Positions 60,146 through 64,000 of a DNA stretch of 64,000 nt are shown piece after piece. The stretch lies in the NCBI GenBank assembly GCA_001661515.1, contig LUVW01000018.1, forward strand, positions 392,177-456,176, read 5' to 3'. The position numbers and the translations under genes are program-made. How positions within the stretch are numbered: position 1 is the first letter of the stretch; the number at the start of each line of letters is the position of its first letter. The notes under the pieces were generated by a model that saw nothing but the letters and a program-made list of their open reading frames with translations, made no database searches and was not told where the DNA came from. This DNA comes from Capniomyces stellatus. Taxonomy: Eukaryota; Kickxellomycota; Harpellomycetes; Harpellales; Legeriomycetaceae.

Positions 60146-60291
60146 TGATTTAAATATAATTTATTTAACAACTATAAAAATTAAAAGACTTAATAAACTA
60201 ATAACTAACTAAATTAAGTCTTTTATACTAAATCAATTTAAATACTAATATTTAATAAAACTATTTAATGAATGAAATTGTATTTATTACA
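60141..60291 (-). repeat. Right terminal inverted repeat of the foldback element
   Basis: Reverse complement partner of 59559-59709, five mismatches in 151 bases. The internal hairpin arms are at 60182-60194 and 60213-60225. Confidence 0.85.
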
Positions 60292-60309
60292 TTACTTATA
60301 ATTGCATCG

Positions 60310-61694
60310 AGAGGAACTTTTTTAGGCAGCCAACAGAAAGTGGCGGGAATGGGGATAGGTTGCTTGAAGGCTTCAGGCGCATCCCCCAGAGACTGACAAG
60401 TGACAGGCCGGTCAACCTCCAGTACCGAATGGAGTTGACTCTTGGATCAGTTGGAAGGACCCAAACAAACGGTCTTTGATTATATCAAAGTATTGTTTTT
60501 TGAGGTCCTGGTAATTGAGTTTTTTTTGAGAGGTGGAAAGGATATTTCCATCCTGACGAAAAGATTCAGAGCCAAGTTGAAGAGCATGGCAACATGTTCT
60601 TTGGCTACTCCAAACTTGAACGGTGTTGTAAAAAATGATGATGATCTTCTTGACGAGTATATCAATATACTCAAAAGATTGATTCATTACAACAAAGGCA
60701 TAGTTATTGCTAGTAAGAATAGATATTATAACGTGTTGAGGTCGTTTACAATCGATGAAACCAATGATTTCTTGAATTACATGTTTGCAGCGTATATTTC
60801 AGAATTTCTGGTGATATATCGCGTAGACCAAGCAAGCTTATTGGCCAAACAACACCGTGCTGGAAGTTACTCAAATTCCAGCGTTTTATTGGCTGATTAC
60901 GTGATCAAATGGATTGATTTCTATTCTAGACCTGGTGTGATCAAAAGCTGGGCAAGATACATAAGGGTATGCTGCTAAACGAGGACGCCGGAAGATCAAG
61001 GCGTAACTTTAAGTCGGTGTTTAGCGACCCCAGGTATGGGTTTATTTTTGCCGAGTCCACCGAAAAAATCAAGGACGGATACAAGCGGTTCGAGAAGGCT
61101 CTCAGGGACGATAAAAAAAGGCTTATTGATGCTGTTCTGCGTCAATCCAGGCGGTTTAGTTCTGGTTTCGTCCAGGTAAAAGAAATAGTTGACGACCTGC
61201 AAAATTGGTATGGCGTCAAATTATCCGAGGAATCCATCAACAACATCCAGCGGCTATTGGGTCACGCCAACTGCAAAGAGGTGATGCCAGTGATGTTGCC
61301 ATCCTCCAATGATGAGCCTGACTTGAGCATCGATTACAACGCTCAGTCATCATCAGTAATCAATGTAGGCCATCCTGGTAGAATAGTCTACACTCAAGAT
61401 GGGCCCGAGTTTGATACCGAGTCAGAGCAAGGTTCAGACCAAGACGAAAATCAGGATTTGGAGGAGGATTCAGACCAAATTGAATTATCAGAGGCAGAAT
61501 CAGACTTGAACGATGAAATTATGGAGCAGCTCAATCTCATATTACAAGACGAGTATGAGTCCACATTCTCAGATAAAGAGTTTGTGCCCGAGCAGAGCAC
61601 AAGTAGAAACATTGGCTTGCCCTTATTAACAAGGAGCAGATTGCAGCCAGGTGAATTGACTGAATCACCAGAACATAATAGTAAGTTAATTTAA
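60310..61694 (+). pseudogene. Frame-broken gene for an unknown acidic-tailed protein
   Basis: Coding-like sequence of normal GC content lies in three blocks: 60310-60479 in one frame (no start codon), 60442-60978 in the next, and 60969-61694 back in the first. The middle block is helical and hydrophobic in parts (VFDYIKVLFFEVLVIEFF). The last block is charged, with a long Asp/Glu-rich stretch (about 61405-61580), and ends normally. The second frame change could be read as a 47-nt intron (60967-61013, GTATGC to AAG), but the 30 introns modelled elsewhere in the window are 81-232 nt, so frame-shifting indels are more likely. I recognise no family. The gene begins only about 20 bases after the foldback element, which may have cut off its 5' end. 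If a transcript splices the 47-nt segment, it would be a real gene. Confidence 0.5.
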
Positions 61695-62266
61695 TTTATT
61701 TGTTAATGAGATGAAAAGACATAGTTTACTTTGGTATCAAACTATCAAGTTTTTTATACGATTTATTAATTTTATTAATTGAAAACTAAAATATTCTAAT
61801 TCCAAAAATTAACTGAATTGATATTAATCAACTTTGTTATTGGTAGATTTTAAATTTTAATATCAATTTTTCTAAAAATTTTTAAGTTATTAGTTATTTT
61901 TTAACGAATGTAATTGTTAAGAACTGAAATAAATTGTTTAGATTTTAAATTAGAAAATATAATTAACGGAGATTAAGACACGTTTTTGTACATGTACAAA
62001 AGCAAGTAATTTGTTTATAGGATTTAGAAATGATGAAAATAAAACTTTAATAAATTTATAAACGTGATAGTATTGTATTAAGAAATATTCATATTGATTA
62101 TTTAATCGGATGTAAGGTACTTGATTGAGTATCTTACACAATTGTTGTTCCGATTGACTTATCACTAATGCCAATCGTACCAGTTGATATAGTTTAAGAA
62201 ATGTTAAATAAGTAAATAAGTAAATAATAATAATAATAATAATAAAACTTTGTACTTTATGGTTTT

Positions 62267-62331
62267 TTGAGTAATTAATATTAACAACATGTTAATTGAA
62301 TATTAGTATAATGTTCAAATTAATTACTCAA
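62267..62331. repeat. Inverted repeat with 13-bp arms and 39-base loop
   Basis: The arms ttgagtaattaat (62267-62279) and attaattactcaa (62319-62331) are exact reverse complements. The sequence taatatta occurs at the stem-loop boundary. AT richness makes such matches easier by chance. Confidence 0.55.
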
Positions 62332-62591
62332 TTACTACATGCTAAGTATTTATTAATATTATCAATGTATTATCAACACAATGTCAATACTTTAATCCAA
62401 TTTAATATAGGATCGTTATGATATAGCAGAATTGAATCAAATCGGTATACTTGATAAATAATTTAATGAAACAGTTTTGATCGTCTTGATCAGCCTAACA
62501 CGTTGGTCCGGACTTAATAAAAAGTTAAAAGAAAGAAGTTCCAGAAAATAATAATAACTCATTGATTTTTAACTTATAATATATTATTATT

Positions 62592-62672
62592 TAATAAATA
62601 ACTAAATAAACAGCTAAATAAATAACTGAATAAATAACTGAATAAATAACCAAATAAATAACCAAATAAATC
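62592..62672 (+). repeat. 12-bp tandem repeat of the aataaataact/c type
   Basis: About six imperfect units of aactgaataaat / aaccaaataaat lie directly after the stop codon side of the Rep-like gene. Confidence 0.65.
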
Positions 62673-62673
62673 A

Positions 62674-63350
62674 CTAACGAAAGAACCTATTATTATTATC
62701 AATTATGTATTCTATAGAATTGATTATTCTTTCTGGACTTTTGACAAATTCAACGGATAGTATAGGGTCGTCAAGTATTAACTCCAGGGCCTCATAGTAC
62801 GAGGAGGAATTCATAATCCTCTTTAATATTGTTGCTGTTGGTGGCATAGCTGGTATTGGCGTCATAGCTGGTGCTGCTGCTGCTGTCATCAGTAGGTTGG
62901 GGTCACTGACTAAATACTCGCATCCTAATCCCAATTTTCCCAACACACCGGAATGGCCGTCCTTGGTCGACCTATACATACCCATATAGATTACTCCTGT
63001 TTCCATGTCTGTTATATTAAAGCATCTATTACTAACCACGCTTTTTTTTTTGCGTAATACACGTACGTATGTATATTAATTCCCTCCCTTACTAAAAGGT
63101 ACTTTCCACATTCACCCATATTAACTAGGTGGTCTCTTACTACCTCTAACCCTAATCCACAATTAATGTAACACAAAACAAATTGTTTTGCGCTAAATGG
63201 CCGTATCTTAATTTGTTTAGGGCGGCCATTTATTGGCAAAGGTAAAGGTGAATGTGATGGTTGTGGTGAAGGTGAAGTATGATCAGAAAATGTGTCGTCT
63301 GATAGATCGGAAAACCTATCAATAATTACAATATTACTTTTAGTGTCCAT
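62674..63350 (-). pseudogene. CRESS-DNA (geminivirus-type) Rep endonuclease-like gene, frame-broken
   Basis: Two minus-strand frames meet at a run of ten A on the coding strand (plus-strand T run at about 63042-63051). The upstream frame starts at the ATG at 63350. The order of motifs resembles the HUH endonuclease domain of geminivirus-type Rep: a Lys/Arg-Ile start with AKQFVLCYINC (motif I, usually FLTYPxC), a spacer of usual size, then INIHTYVYY (motif II, usually with His-x-His; here the first His is Asn). After the break comes RCFNI, where Rep has RFFDL, and GCEYLVSDPN, where the catalytic Tyr of motif III is expected. No helicase domain follows; the downstream frame ends at 62674. An intron of about 40 nt could also bridge the frames but would be far shorter than the 81-232 nt introns here. 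Degenerate motif II and the frame break suggest a decayed integrated copy. Confidence 0.5.
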
Positions 63351-63886
63351 TTTTATTAAAACCAACTAATAATATTTTATGTTTATAAATCAAATTATTG
63401 ATTATGATGGATTGGGCTTTAGCGTTGTATTTATTGATTTTCCGAGTTTTATAATTTTTTACTTTTTAAATTTACTCTTTATATCCAACTTTTTTCAAAT
63501 GTTTTTGTTAGCTATGCTTTATTAGGCAACGCGATAAGTGTATAACTCGTTAGTTAGGTTAGGTTTGGTTGATAAATATGTGTCAGAAATCTATACTTTT
63601 TATTAGAATTATGCCGATTTATATTATATATGAGAAATACTATTTTATTATTTTATTATTTTATTATTTTATTATTTTAATCTTTTAATCTTTTATTCTT
63701 TTATTATTTAAATCAACATTTTTTTGGTTTTTCTTAGCTAATGGTAGGCAAGATTTGATTTACTTTCAAATTACAGTTTGATGATTTTATTTTCTAGAAA
63801 ATATTCGATGCTAACGGAGTGTCAAGTTAATCAATACATTGGAAATAATACAAGTCGATAATTTGATGACAAAAGAGGGAGAGGAG
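63351..63886. other. AT-rich intergenic region with attatttt repeats
   Basis: The upstream flank of the Rep-like gene and the 3' flank of a gene leaving the window. A ttattttatt repeat occupies 63640-63715 and resembles the repeats near 58.8 kb. No coding stretch is seen. Confidence 0.5.
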
Positions 63887-64000
63887 TTACCGGCTTACTA
63901 GGTTAAAAATTCTAGAAATCTTGTTTAACTGCTCATCAGTAAACTTGCATGCTTTGACTTTGTCTATTGTAGGCGTTAATAACACCAGAGTGCTAAAGCG
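63887..64000 (-). CDS. C-terminal end of an unknown protein, cut by the window edge
   Basis: The minus strand is open from the window edge to a TAA at 63889-63887. It gives 37 residues of balanced composition, including KVKACKFTDEQLNKISRIF, with GC above the flanks. I recognise no family from so short a piece. It may instead be a chance open frame. Confidence 0.3.
   Translation of the reverse strand, partial: RFSTLVLLTPTIDKVKACKFTDEQLNKISRIFNLVSR

Larger units (their letters stand above)
59559..60291. mobile_element. 733-bp foldback element with 151-bp terminal inverted repeats
   Basis: Two equal terminal inverted repeats (59559-59709 and 60141-60291) match over 151 bases with five substitutions and no indel, and enclose about 430 bases filled by one open frame. 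Each arm itself carries a 13-bp hairpin. The arms begin tgtaataaatac. If a TA dinucleotide within that end is the duplicated target, the element would resemble Tc1/mariner-type non-autonomous elements, but I find no clear longer target duplication. No transposase is encoded inside, so it would be mobilised in trans. High arm identity suggests recent activity or gene conversion between arms. Confidence 0.8.
61695..62673. other. AT-rich spacer with stem-loop and tandem repeats
   Basis: It lies between two convergent broken genes. It holds a 13-bp stem-loop (62267-62331), a (aat)n run at about 62224-62245 and 12-bp tandem repeats at 62592-62672. No coding stretch. Confidence 0.55.

Noticed and set aside
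59551..60300. A target-site duplication longer than TA around the foldback element
   Set aside because: The immediate flanks (ending acgatggt on the left, starting ttacttat on the right) share no direct repeat. Only a TA inside the inverted repeat ends could serve.
1..64000. tRNA, rRNA genes and CRISPR arrays
   Set aside because: I looked for B-box-like GGTTCGAATCC sequences with a paired acceptor stem, rRNA-like blocks and regularly spaced repeats, and found none I could support by eye. A tRNAscan or Infernal run would settle it.

Overview
The window looks like nuclear DNA of an early-diverging filamentous fungus. It is AT-rich with long AT-rich intergenic spacers. It holds 30 modelled introns of 81-232 nt. 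The protein set is fungal: tandem-duplicated phosphofructokinase with an N-terminal glyoxalase-like domain, Cdb4/EBP1-type protein, Tho1, Atg4, an ankyrin+DIL protein, and an ankyrin-DysF-FYVE-RING protein. Two secreted trypsins with Asp189-type pockets and hydrophobic C-terminal tails would suit an arthropod-associated fungus such as a Harpellales/Kickxellomycotina member. That placement is inference; there is no rRNA or marker gene in the window to prove it.

Layout. 1.1-6.7 kb (-): endosomal ankyrin/DysF/FYVE/RING protein in four exons. 6.7-10.9 kb: gene-poor. 11.0-11.4 kb (+): small eight-cysteine GPI-type secreted protein. 12.2-14.1 kb (+): inorganic pyrophosphatase in nine exons, the first intron with a GC donor. 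15.4-16.6 kb (+): trypsin 1. 18.0-19.9 kb (+): splicing factor Cwc25, five exons. 20.5-24.4 kb (-): ankyrin+DIL protein. 27.9-31.4 kb (+): 6-phosphofructokinase, three exons. 31.8-33.0 kb (-): Tho1/SARNP SAP-domain protein. 33.6-34.3 kb (-): small secreted GPI-type protein. 36.7-38.5 kb (+): Cdb4/EBP1, six exons. 38.8-39.8 kb (-): trypsin 2. 41.7-47.0 kb (-): an Atg4 protease of about 1702 residues. 50.0-55.5 kb (-): RNA polymerase I largest subunit. 57.0-58.1 kb (-): mitochondrial single-stranded DNA-binding protein, five exons.

58.1-64.0 kb is different. It is extremely AT-rich and full of short tandem and inverted repeats. It carries a 733-bp foldback element with two 151-bp terminal inverted repeats (five mismatches) that encloses a single 139-codon ORF. 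Next come a frame-broken acidic protein gene of unknown function and, convergent to it, a frame-broken gene resembling the endonuclease domain of geminivirus-type (CRESS-DNA) Rep proteins. A minus-strand gene end runs off the right edge. This stretch is the best candidate for an undescribed mobile or virus-derived island.

The other genes are a normal eukaryotic mixture (glycolysis, phosphate metabolism, rRNA transcription, splicing, mRNP export, autophagy, endosome traffic, mitochondrial DNA maintenance) with no operon logic. Exon joins were made by hand from GT/GC..AG sites, reading-frame phase and family motifs, so a transcript should confirm each one.
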